From assembly GCF_010681825.2 (NCBI RefSeq), contig NZ_CP066776.1:2976001-3040000 (forward strand): a stretch of DNA of 64,000 bases, read 5' to 3'. This document shows, one piece after another, positions 23,779 to 30,311 of the stretch. A program made the position numbers and the translations under genes. The notes beneath the pieces were generated by a model. The model searched no databases and was not told the DNA's origin. It saw nothing but the letters and a program-made list of their open reading frames with translations. The stretch comes from Sulfuriroseicoccus oceanibius. Lineage in GTDB: Bacteria > Verrucomicrobiota > Verrucomicrobiia > Verrucomicrobiales > SLCJ01. Position 1 is the stretch's first letter, and the number at the start of each line of letters is the position of its first letter.

Positions 23779-23824
23779 GCTTTCATCGTTGCCAGGCGCG
23801 GTTGTCTGGCCTTCGACGTTCGGC
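23719..23824 (+). repeat. attC 43 (type A)
   Basis: Left core GTAGAAC, right core GTTCGGC. Interior GATGTTGTCCGCAAGATCTG, unlike attC 18. Confidence 0.92.
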
Positions 23825-23830
23825 AATGAT

Positions 23831-24100
23831 ATGAAACTACCTGAAATCAACGCTACCCTCGAGAAACTGGTAGACCCGTTGAAACAATGCATAGAAATCG
23901 CGAGGACAGGATCAAAGGGTGAGGAAGTTGCTATATTCGCTAATCGCGAGGGATTGATTCAGATTGCCGCATATTGTCTGGACCTTGCTGAGCGCGAGTC
24001 AGAAGGAGCGCATTACCATTTCGACGAGACTTCTGTAGACGCAGCGGAAGTGCCGATGGTCATCACCTATAAGAAAAGGCCGAACAAGGCGGTGGACTGA
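23831..24100 (+). CDS. Cassette 44: Imm32-like small immunity protein
   Basis: An 89-residue protein. EVAIFANREGLIQIAAYCLDLAERESEGAHYHFDET fits the Imm32 outline (a G-N-x-E-G-L-like segment, a helix, then G-x-H-x-H before a strand); the quoted run here is N-R-E-G-L and A-H-Y-H. The match is by eye and tentative. The gene ends inside a sequence resembling another left core (GCCGAAC at 24079). Confidence 0.5.
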   Translation: MKLPEINATLEKLVDPLKQCIEIARTGSKGEEVAIFANREGLIQIAAYCLDLAERESEGAHYHFDETSVDAAEVPMVITYKKRPNKAVD

Positions 24101-24193
24101 ACTGCTATGAGCGAGGAGCGGCGATCGCATGGGCCGTTGGAGCATTTATTGTGATAGTGTCGCACCTCACGGCCAATCAAAGGAATCCAAGTG
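24101..24193 (+). other. Spacer of cassette 44, possible decayed attC
   Basis: GCCGAACAAGGCGGTGG at 24079-24095 looks like the start of an attC, and the following bases could be its eroded remainder, but no matching right core GTT is present before attC 44. No gene is visible. Confidence 0.3.
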
Positions 24194-24300
24194 GCCGAAC
24201 AAGTCGGCGCAGCCAACCGCGATAACGCTGGTGATTGTTCGCAGGATCTGTAGCCTATCCACAGTTGCCAGGCGCGGTTGTCTGGCCTTTAACGTTCGCT
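24194..24300 (+). repeat. attC 44 (type A)
   Basis: Left core GCCGAAC (complement of GTTCGGC), right core GTTCGCT. Confidence 0.92.
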
Positions 24301-24306
24301 AAAGAA

Positions 24307-24897
24307 ATGAAGTCTCTCCTGCTGACATTATTCGTCGTCCAGATTAGTACGGCGGATTGCCATGCCGAAGACGCGCAGTTTCGATTTCACCGGGCAGTCG
24401 GAGTCACGGGGTTGGCATGTGAAGTTTCTGATGGTGCCGGCAACAGAACTACGATCAAGTTTGCAGACGAATCGAACCCCAAGGCTCAATTCCTACTGGA
24501 TTCACTATTGAGCAATGAAGGCGTTTGGGGGGCGATCAGTCCTAAGGTCGACCCCAGAGGAATAATCTGGGATCAAGGCATAATCCTGAAAGGCGAATTC
24601 TCCTCTGAAGAGAAGATTACTCCATACATCGAGAACGGAGCCGCGCAGGAGCCCTACAGAGAGTTCAAGCTCTCAGGTATCAAAGTGCAGATGCCGTTCG
24701 CACAATGGATTCAGACTGATAAGGAAGATCCTATCTCATCGCCTTATGTTGTGATTTATCACCTGTCCCTTGAGTCGCTATTTCCGAAGGGGCTATCATA
24801 CGAAGGAGTTCCATTGGATCTACGCGGCTACGAAACAAAATCGAAAAGCGAACAAGGCGCGGCTGGACAACCCGCTACTCGCCCCGAGTCGAAATGA
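24307..24897 (+). CDS. Cassette 45: secreted protein
   Basis: A 196-residue protein with a signal peptide (SLLLTLFVVQISTADCHAED). The mature part is beta-rich with a repeated hydrophobic-charged pattern and a YHLSLESLFPKG segment. Translation ends inside the type B attC 45 (SEQGAAGQPATRPESK). No family is recognised. Confidence 0.63.
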   Translation: MKSLLLTLFVVQISTADCHAEDAQFRFHRAVGVTGLACEVSDGAGNRTTIKFADESNPKAQFLLDSLLSNEGVWGAISPKVDPRGIIWDQGIILKGEFSSEEKITPYIENGAAQEPYREFKLSGIKVQMPFAQWIQTDKEDPISSPYVVIYHLSLESLFPKGLSYEGVPLDLRGYETKSKSEQGAAGQPATRPESK

Positions 24898-24973
24898 TCC
24901 TTTTTACTACAACCCTCAACCTTGTTCCGACGCAGCGCTGCCAGTAGCGGGTGCCAGCGCTCGGACGTTCTGC
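24847..24973 (+). repeat. attC 45 (type B)
   Basis: A 127-bp site with left core AGCGAAC and right core GTTCTGC. CCCGCTACTCGCC faces CAGTAGCGGGTG. Confidence 0.88.
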
Positions 24974-24980
24974 AATAAAA

Positions 24981-25349
24981 ATGAGCCTTACCGAAGACAT
25001 CGAGAAGCTAGTTACACTTCGAGATCGAGGTGACCTCACGGAAGAAGAGTTTCGTGAAGCGAAGGCACGGGTTCTATCAGACAAGTCGGCATCTGCCCCC
25101 GGGGATCCGCCGGAGAATCCAAGCTCTACCATTCCGACAATCACGTCGAATCAATGGTGGGTAGTCTTCGGGTCATTCGCGGGCAATGTTCTATATCACA
25201 CCATTGTGAGAGGTGATGCGACTCGTGGTTTCCTGGTGGGCACAGTTGCAGCTGTCCTGATATTCTGTGCGTTTTGGGTGATCCAAGCTCTTAATAATAC
25301 ACAGCAGAACAAGTCGGAGATGGCGACGCCGAGAAAGCCGTCTGATTAA
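24981..25349 (+). CDS. Cassette 46: SHOCT-domain membrane protein
   Basis: A 122-residue protein. The N-terminal EDIEKLVTLRDRGDLTEEEF then EAKARVL is a clear SHOCT motif (a short helical hairpin, L-x-x-L-x-x-x-G-x-[IL]-T-x-x-E-F), followed by a Pro/Ser linker and two membrane helices (about residues 56-72 and 83-103). Ends with an attC-encoded NKSEMATPRKPSD tail from the type C site, nearly the same tail as cassette 9. Role unknown; SHOCT parts often mediate oligomerisation. Confidence 0.7.
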   Translation: MSLTEDIEKLVTLRDRGDLTEEEFREAKARVLSDKSASAPGDPPENPSSTIPTITSNQWWVVFGSFAGNVLYHTIVRGDATRGFLVGTVAAVLIFCAFWVIQALNNTQQNKSEMATPRKPSD

Positions 25350-25393
25350 ATTCGGGGCTTCCCACCGGCGCCGCCATTCCTATAACGTTGGGC
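25304..25393 (+). repeat. attC 46 (type C)
   Basis: A 90-bp site with left core GCAGAAC and right core GTTGGGC. Same family as attC 9. Confidence 0.87.
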
Positions 25394-25399
25394 AAGAAA

Positions 25400-25960
25400 A
25401 TGAAACACGACTACCTTGCTATCATGGAGCTAATTCGCACAGCGGATTTCGAGGCGATGGCCGAACTCGCAGAGTGTTGGGACGATTTTCCGAGCGGCAA
25501 AGATGACTTGATCGGCAGGCATTGGATCACGAACGCCATCGACTGTGGCAGCTCGGAAGTCGTAGCGTGGATGCTTTCTCATGGGGCTTCTGTCCCGATT
25601 GAGGTCGATGATGGATACTCCGTGCTCCACAGCGTGATTGAGCGCAGCAATGAAGACAAATATGAGATGATGAGGATCTTGATTGATGCGGGCGCGGACG
25701 TGAACGAGATCGGAATTCATGGATATGCGCCAGCCCATCAGGCGGCAGTGAGGAACGACGTTGAAGCTCTCAAGATTCTTCACGAGATCGGCGCAGACTT
25801 CAGACTTCGGACGACCGTCGATGATTATGCGACGCCGCTAGAAGAAGCCCGCTCTATGAACCAACGAAATGCCTCTGAGGCTATCGACTTTCTCCAATCA
25901 CTCGAAGAGGAACAAGAAGCCCAACAAGCCGTGGGTGGCAACGGCGGACAAGCTCACTAG
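25400..25960 (+). CDS. Cassette 47: ankyrin-repeat protein
   Basis: A 186-residue soluble protein with about four ankyrin units: NAIDCGSSEVVAWMLSHGAS, DDGYSVLHSVIERSNEDKYE...LIDAGADVNE, HGYAPAHQAAVRNDVEALKI...IGADF and a last unit with TPLEEARSMN. Ankyrin repeats bind other proteins; such orphan genes often occur as immunity-type cargo. The tail (QQAVGGNGGQAH) is read from the type D attC 47. Confidence 0.78.
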   Translation: MKHDYLAIMELIRTADFEAMAELAECWDDFPSGKDDLIGRHWITNAIDCGSSEVVAWMLSHGASVPIEVDDGYSVLHSVIERSNEDKYEMMRILIDAGADVNEIGIHGYAPAHQAAVRNDVEALKILHEIGADFRLRTTVDDYATPLEEARSMNQRNASEAIDFLQSLEEEQEAQQAVGGNGGQAH

Positions 25961-26013
25961 TTCGCTTCGCTCTGGACGCTCGACGTCGCCGTGTCACCAC
26001 TCAGACGTTGTGC
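25919..26013 (+). repeat. attC 47 (type D)
   Basis: A 95-bp site with left core GCCCAAC (complement of GTTGGGC) and right core GTTGTGC. Shares TAGTTCGCTTCGCTCT with attC 21. Confidence 0.88.
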
Positions 26014-26038
26014 CAAAATACCTCACCGCTAATACCTG

Positions 26039-26308
26039 ATGACTACTTTGCAGATAGCGCTCATTACGGCTGGCTGTGCATTTGCGGCAATCGGCGCTCT
26101 TTGCATGATGATTCGTCAGAGCACATCCGATGATTCTTCGGCCGCTGCAGACATTGATTTCATAGCTTTCGGGGGCTTCTTCTCGATCATTACAGATATT
26201 TTACGAGCACTCCGAAATTGCTTCAGACGACCATCTCGAAAGAATGCGGCCGAACTATTGCTCTTTTTCGGAGTTGGATTGCTAGCTTTGGCATTTGTCG
26301 TTGCTTAG
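26039..26308 (+). CDS. Cassette 48: small membrane protein
   Basis: An 89-residue protein with three hydrophobic stretches (about residues 5-25, 41-53 and 72-88) and a basic loop (RALRNCFRRPSRKN). ATG 26039 is 25 bases after the core, the longest leader in the array. It stops before attC 48. No family is recognised. Confidence 0.55.
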   Translation: MTTLQIALITAGCAFAAIGALCMMIRQSTSDDSSAAADIDFIAFGGFFSIITDILRALRNCFRRPSRKNAAELLLFFGVGLLALAFVVA

Positions 26309-26341
26309 ATCGCGGGCTTACTCGCGTCTGAGAATCGAGTT

Positions 26342-26447
26342 GCACAACAAGCCGGCGCAGCCAACCGCGATAACGCTGGATGTTGTTCGCAAGATCTGTA
26401 GGCTTTCATCGTTGCCAGTCGCGGTTGTCTGGCCTTTTACGTTCGCT
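26342..26447 (+). repeat. attC 48 (type A)
   Basis: Left core GCACAAC (complement of GTTGTGC), right core GTTCGCT. Confidence 0.92.
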
Positions 26448-26453
26448 ACAGAA

Positions 26454-26990
26454 ATGAAGATTCCCACGGAAGTTTTACTAGCGATGAGCGTTCTGGGAAC
26501 GATCAAGACGAAAGATATTGTCGACTGGGCCGTTGAGTCAATGGTTGCCGGTCTTGATTCAGACTCTTTGCGGATCTTGGCAGGGTTCGACGAAGCCGAC
26601 TCGATTTTTGAACTGGGAGAATACTTTTCGAAAGTGAAGTCCGAATTGGACCTTCGGGAGCCGCAGAAAGATGAGGCGATCCGTATTTTCTCGGTACACC
26701 TCGCCAAAGCGATCTTGGAGGAGGACAGCGACTACGTGCGGCTTGTCTCCCAAATTTCTGAACTCTGCTCCGCGAATGATTACCCCGAATGCCTAATGGA
26801 ATGGTATTGGCTGGATGATGGCCTTTTGGACGTTCGCGCCGGAAGCTATCCCTTTGGGTTCCAAGAACTCTACGAGGCCGATGCAAGAGAGATCACTAAT
26901 CGAGTCGCGAAGGTTTTCATCGAAAAGCAAAGCGAACAAGTCGGCGCAGCCAACCGCGATAACGCTGGTGATTGTTCGCAAGATCTGTAG
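26454..26990 (+). CDS. Cassette 49: acidic helical protein
   Basis: A 178-residue acidic helical protein (DWAVESMVAGLDSDSLRILA, FELGEYFSKVKSELDL, a CLMEWYWLDDGLLD segment). The order of features resembles HEAT-like or immunity-type helical proteins, but no family is recognised. Tail EQVGAANRDNAGDCSQDL from attC 49. Confidence 0.6.
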   Translation: MKIPTEVLLAMSVLGTIKTKDIVDWAVESMVAGLDSDSLRILAGFDEADSIFELGEYFSKVKSELDLREPQKDEAIRIFSVHLAKAILEEDSDYVRLVSQISELCSANDYPECLMEWYWLDDGLLDVRAGSYPFGFQELYEADAREITNRVAKVFIEKQSEQVGAANRDNAGDCSQDL

Positions 26991-27036
26991 GCTTTCATCG
27001 TTGCCAGGCGCGGTTGTCTGGCCTTTTACGTTCTCC
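26931..27036 (+). repeat. attC 49 (type A), last site of the array
   Basis: Left core AGCGAAC, right core GTTCTCC. No attC follows the next gene. Confidence 0.92.
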
Positions 27037-27040
27037 TAAA

Positions 27041-27541
27041 ATGAAACACTTCTCGCTACTCTTCCTGTTAAGCATCTTAAGTTCATTATTTCTTACTGCC
27101 GAAGTAATTAATCCTAGAGTCAGACAATACTTCGACACAATGAAGGATCACTGCATCAATAGAAGAATCAATCAATCAGTCAACCTAATGACCGATCCAT
27201 TCAAGATTCATTTTACTAGACCTGATGGACAAGTAGAACAACTCGTGCAAAGTCGAAAGGATCACAAAAACTATTTACTACAATTCTTATCTGCAAGACC
27301 AGACTACAAGTACGAGCATGAGATATTAGAAGGTTATGTACGTGAAGATGGATCAGCATTCGGAAAAATCAAAGTGACTCAAAGCTACACAGAGAATGGG
27401 AAGTTTATAGTAACTGAAGCGATTGAAACCCTAGAACTGAAAGCTGTCGGCGACGACTTTCAAGCCACTAAGATGACAGTAGTTGTCAAAGTGTTACAAA
27501 ATGAGCCAGTACAGGATGAAGTTAATCCATCAAATCCATAA
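27041..27541 (+). CDS. Cassette 50 (terminal, no attC): secreted NTF2-like protein
   Basis: A 166-residue protein with a signal peptide (SLLFLLSILSSLFLTAEV). The mature part (VRQYFDTMKDHCINRR, then FKIHFTRPDG and a terminal strand KMTVVVKVL) has the helix-then-sheet order of a SnoaL/NTF2-like domain; this is tentative. The gene is clearly AT-rich compared with the chromosome and most cassettes. It ends the array: no left core GGAGAAC follows. Confidence 0.65.
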   Translation: MKHFSLLFLLSILSSLFLTAEVINPRVRQYFDTMKDHCINRRINQSVNLMTDPFKIHFTRPDGQVEQLVQSRKDHKNYLLQFLSARPDYKYEHEILEGYVREDGSAFGKIKVTQSYTENGKFIVTEAIETLELKAVGDDFQATKMTVVVKVLQNEPVQDEVNPSNP

Positions 27542-27650
27542 ATTGTCTCTGGTCGGCTTCAAGAGTGAAGCGCAACACTAGCGCTTTATTAACAATTCGT
27601 GAACTACTCAGACTCCGGGTATGCTGTGCAAATCTGCTTACGCTGAAGAA
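27542..27650. other. Junction between cassette array and chromosome
   Basis: About 110 bases without a gene. No attC and no clear repeat of the array are present; a short CAACACTAGCGC stretch near 27572 faintly recalls a core but is not convincing. Confidence 0.4.
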
Positions 27651-28478
27651 CTATGGCAACTCGAACAGAGAGCGATCTACCGGCTGGTTGATGGCTAGGT
27701 TTTCGATCGTGCGCTCATGACCGCTGCCGGTGGCTTTTGTGCCGATTGTCACGGTGTCGAAGGTCTTGAAGTCAGTCATCTCGAACTGTTGTTTGCCGTC
27801 TGGTGCGTCGATGACGACGCGACGGATCCTATACTGAGTTGGATCGACGAACATCCGGAGTTTGCTCTCCCCTGTTTGTGCGACCACCACGTGACAGTGC
27901 GCTCCATTCACGTTTTGCAGGCCGGGCTCCAGCACGACTAAATCGAACTGATCATGCGAAATCAACCCTAGCGCGGCGAAGAAGGTTTGCCTTGCTTCCG
28001 CCAATTCGCGCGGGGTCGATCGATCTGAAATGAGGTTCCCCTGCTCTTGTTCCCAATGGCTCTCACTGTCGATGTATTTGCGGTAGCGATGGAGGGTTTC
28101 ACCGGATGGCTGCTCGACTGATTCAAGCTCCAAATAGAACCGGTCCGGCATCACGTAGACGAACTTCTGGCGTGTTTCCTAGAACACGGGACTCCCAGGG
28201 GTGCTCTGCACCACCTTGATCGTGAAGGTCACGCTTTCTGCATTCTCGATCCGGTTCTCAGGATCGGTGGCGTGGGCGACACTCTCTAGCAGGGTCTCCG
28301 CCGTCATTGGCGGAGCTGCATCATCCGCGGCGTGGGCTTGGTTGCCTAGTGCAATGACACAGACTGAGGCAACGAAAGTCGATGTAGATAGGAACTGAAA
28401 CACTCGACTCCGGGCACTTCTGCCGAATGTGCGGCATGTTGAGCCGACCGAAAAAATACCATCCGTGTTGATCATCAC
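27651..28478 (-). pseudogene. LolA-like secreted protein gene interrupted by an in-frame TAG
   Basis: Two minus-strand frames (28478 to 28179, and on to 27651) lie in the same register and are separated only by one TAG codon at 28179-28181 (reading CCC GTG TTC TAG GAA ACA CGC). The first part has a signal peptide (VASVCVIALGNQAHA) and a helix; the second has a strand-rich domain ending in TIENLAINQPVDRSLFELP, typical of outer-membrane lipoprotein-sorting (LolA-like) proteins. One base change (for example CAG to TAG) would explain the break. It is either a recent pseudogene, a read-through gene, or a sequencing error. An internal ATG at 28154 could still start the second part, but without a signal peptide. 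Confidence 0.68.
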
Positions 28479-28576
28479 GCATAGTTTAGTTCGGATCGAA
28501 TTCGACTAACAAGAAGACTCCCACAGCTCCAGCATCACAACGCTCCCCTTTCACCCACCGAGTGTGGAATCGGCAC

Positions 28577-28617
28577 AAAAAAATGCGCCCATCCGGCTAG
28601 TGCTGGATGGGCGCATT
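28577..28617 (-). terminator. Rho-independent terminator of the respiratory cluster
   Basis: Arms AATGCGCCCATCC (28582-28594) and GGATGGGCGCATT (28605-28617) are perfectly complementary with a 10-base loop. On the minus strand the hairpin is followed by a run of T. It sits 17 bases after coxB. Confidence 0.88.
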
Positions 28618-28634
28618 GGAAAAAGCAGAGCGTC

Positions 28635-29420
28635 TTAGTTACCGACGGTTGCGACGACCTCGGTGGTCGCTGCTGGTGCGGCTTCTTTGCCGCCACCTTC
28701 GAACTCAGCCACAAACTTTTCGTTCGGCACGACGGTGAGGATACCGGCCATTGCGGCGTGACCTGATCCGCAGAGCTGGCCACAGACGATGTCGAAGTCA
28801 CCCTCTTTGATCGGGGTGAACCACATTGGAACCTCCATGCCTGGGATGGCGTCCTGAGCGATACGCATCGATTTGATAGCGAAGTTGTGGATCACGTCCT
28901 TGGAGGTGACGTAGACGATCGCCGGGCGTCCTTTTGGAAGGGTCAGCTGACCGCGGATGATGTCATCGGCACCGTGGCCTTCACGGCTGAGGCCGATCTG
29001 GGCTTCAGGCGATGCTCCGGAGACTTTGTTGAAGTCGAACTCCCCGAACTTACCGTCCGGACCTGGGTAGTGAAGCGCCCAGCCGAACTGGTAACCAATG
29101 GCACGCACGCGGACGGTGTCATCACCGGTTGGGTAGTTGTCGACACGCTCGCCCCAGAGACGGAATGCGAATCCGAGAAGGAGGATGGCTTCGACGAGGA
29201 CCACACCGATTTCCAAGTGCGACGACGCATGCGAGCGCACGCCGATGTAGCTGGCTTTCGGGTTGGCTTTGCGGTTGAAGCGGAACAAGCAGAAGACGAA
29301 GAACGTCGACCATCCGACGAGGAGGATGGCGATGAACCAGTTGAGGAGCTCCATCATCTGGTCGACAAGCTGACCGTGTTCGGAGGCAAGTTCCGGGAGA
29401 CCAAGGGCTTCGTTAATCAC
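28635..29420 (-). CDS. coxB: Cytochrome c oxidase subunit II
   Basis: 261 residues. It has an N-terminal membrane hairpin (about residues 28-50 and 68-88) and then a periplasmic cupredoxin domain. The CuA site is complete: His in VIHNFAIKSM, and CGQLCGSGHAAM near residues 212-223 (C-x3-C-x3-H-x2-M). The aromatic electron-entry region is YQFGWALHYPG. This subunit takes electrons from a soluble or bound carrier and passes them to subunit I. It is the last gene of the minus-strand cluster, followed by a strong terminator. There is no fused cytochrome c domain. The C-terminus is Ala/Thr-rich. Confidence 0.95.
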   Translation of the reverse strand: MINEALGLPELASEHGQLVDQMMELLNWFIAILLVGWSTFFVFCLFRFNRKANPKASYIGVRSHASSHLEIGVVLVEAILLLGFAFRLWGERVDNYPTGDDTVRVRAIGYQFGWALHYPGPDGKFGEFDFNKVSGASPEAQIGLSREGHGADDIIRGQLTLPKGRPAIVYVTSKDVIHNFAIKSMRIAQDAIPGMEVPMWFTPIKEGDFDIVCGQLCGSGHAAMAGILTVVPNEKFVAEFEGGGKEAAPAATTEVVATVGN

Positions 29421-29468
29421 AGTGATTCGAGGTGAATGGTTTGAGTAGAGAGATGCGCAAGCCCGCGA

Positions 29469-29672
29469 TTAGAGGGCGTCGTGCTGGTCGCCGTACTTTT
29501 TGGCACGACGGACGAGGTTGAAGATCATTGCGAAGAGTCCCGCCATGACCACACCGACGATTCCGACCATGAACAAAATGGCATTGCCAGCGGCGATATT
29601 CAGCTGGTGGCCTGGGGCACCCATGCAGGTGAAGCAGGCGAGCAGATCCGGAAGCAGAGTAAGGTTCATCAT
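29469..29672 (-). CDS. Small single-helix membrane protein in the oxidase cluster
   Basis: 67 residues with one membrane helix (AILFMVGIVGVVMAGLFAMI) and a Lys/Arg-rich cytoplasmic end. Two adjacent ATG codons mark the start; the N-terminus holds CFTCMGAPGH, a possible metal- or heme-binding Cys pair. It lies between two oxidase genes, so a role in oxidase assembly or as a small subunit is inferred. No named family is recognised. Confidence 0.65.
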   Translation of the reverse strand: MMNLTLLPDLLACFTCMGAPGHQLNIAAGNAILFMVGIVGVVMAGLFAMIFNLVRRAKKYGDQHDAL

Positions 29673-29716
29673 AGGAATGTGGGTCTGGGTTTGGAGAATG
29701 AGGCGGGACGTTCGGC

Positions 29717-29923
29717 TTAGTCGGCAAAGCGGCGCATTTTGAGCGCGAATACGATGCCGTAGGCGACCAGCAGGCCACCGGCGATGGCACCGATCCAACC
29801 GCTTGCGGTCATCCACTCGGCAGCATCCGGGCCGTAGCCGCCGCTGAACACGAACGCCGCGTACAGGAAGGCGCAAAGGGCTACGAAAATGATAAAGCAG
29901 AGATGGAATTGACGAAGGGACAT
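29717..29923 (-). CDS. Small two-helix membrane protein in the oxidase cluster
   Basis: 68 residues with helices at about residues 5-27 and 41-61 and a basic end (KMRRFAD). It sits between coxD and the 67-residue protein with short gaps. Likely an accessory oxidase component from context; the family is unknown. Confidence 0.65.
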   Translation of the reverse strand: MSLRQFHLCFIIFVALCAFLYAAFVFSGGYGPDAAEWMTASGWIGAIAGGLLVAYGIVFALKMRRFAD

Positions 29924-29948
29924 GGGATCGGTGGGTTCGATGTGGGTC

Positions 29949-30263
29949 TTACGGGTTCAGACTGGTCCAAGGGATGTCAAAGAAGTGCCAGTTGGTAAGC
30001 GCCATCACCGCGGCGAAGAAGACCGCCGAAATCACGAGGAAGAAATAAATCAGCTTCTTCTCATGATTGAGGTGCATGAAGATCGCCGCCACGCAGGTGG
30101 CCTTGACCGACGCAATCACCAGACCGACGAAGATGTTCATCGCGTGGCTACCAAAGTGGTACTTGGAAACCGCAACGGTCAGCACGGTGAGCACCATCAG
30201 AATGCCGCCCACGATCATGTAGGCTTTGACGTGCTTCTTAACTGCTTCTGGACTTTCTGCCAT
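29949..30263 (-). CDS. coxD: Cytochrome c oxidase subunit IV (prokaryotic type)
   Basis: 104 residues with three membrane helices (about residues 14-33, 43-63 and 72-93). The order (VKAYMIVGGILMVLTVLTV, FVGLVIASVKATCVAAIFMH, LIYFFLVISAVFF) and the K-A-x-x-V-A-x-x-F-M-H signature are those of the prokaryotic subunit IV. ATG at 30263 chosen (MAESPEAVKKHVKAY); an upstream extension is open but lacks family similarity. Lies 48 bases after coxC. Confidence 0.88.
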   Translation of the reverse strand: MAESPEAVKKHVKAYMIVGGILMVLTVLTVAVSKYHFGSHAMNIFVGLVIASVKATCVAAIFMHLNHEKKLIYFFLVISAVFFAAVMALTNWHFFDIPWTSLNP

Positions 30264-30311
30264 AGGAGTAGATGTGAAGATTAAAGATACGAGGGACGGG
30301 CCCAAATTGGA

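Larger units (their letters stand above)
1..27541 (+). mobile_element. Integron gene-cassette array, 50 cassettes and 49 attC sites (left end outside window)
   Basis: A head-to-tail array of small + strand genes, each followed by an attC-like element with a left core ending in AAC and a right core GTTRRRY. Each cassette opens with TTNNNN whose complement is the left core of its own attC (for example GTTCGGC and GCCGAAC, GTTATGC and GCATAAC, GTTCTAC and GTAGAAC), as expected for a circularised cassette. Most attC sites are one 106-bp family, which is typical of large sedentary chromosomal integrons. Five cassettes are repeated with different neighbours, showing that the cassette is the unit that moves. 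No tyrosine recombinase is present in the window; intI and attI are expected to the left because attC follows each gene on the right. Confidence 0.93.

Noticed and set aside
1-27541. CRISPR array
   Set aside because: The repeats are about 106 bp, imperfectly palindromic, separated by genes of variable length, and carry integron cores. No cas genes are present.
1-27541. Phage or transposon origin of the first 27.5 kb
   Set aside because: No transposase, terminase, capsid or integrase genes and no terminal inverted repeats are seen; the structure is fully explained by cassettes.
28179-28181. Reassigned TAG codon throughout the genome
   Set aside because: Many genes in the window end normally with TAG, including the cassette tails and ispH, so general reassignment is unlikely.
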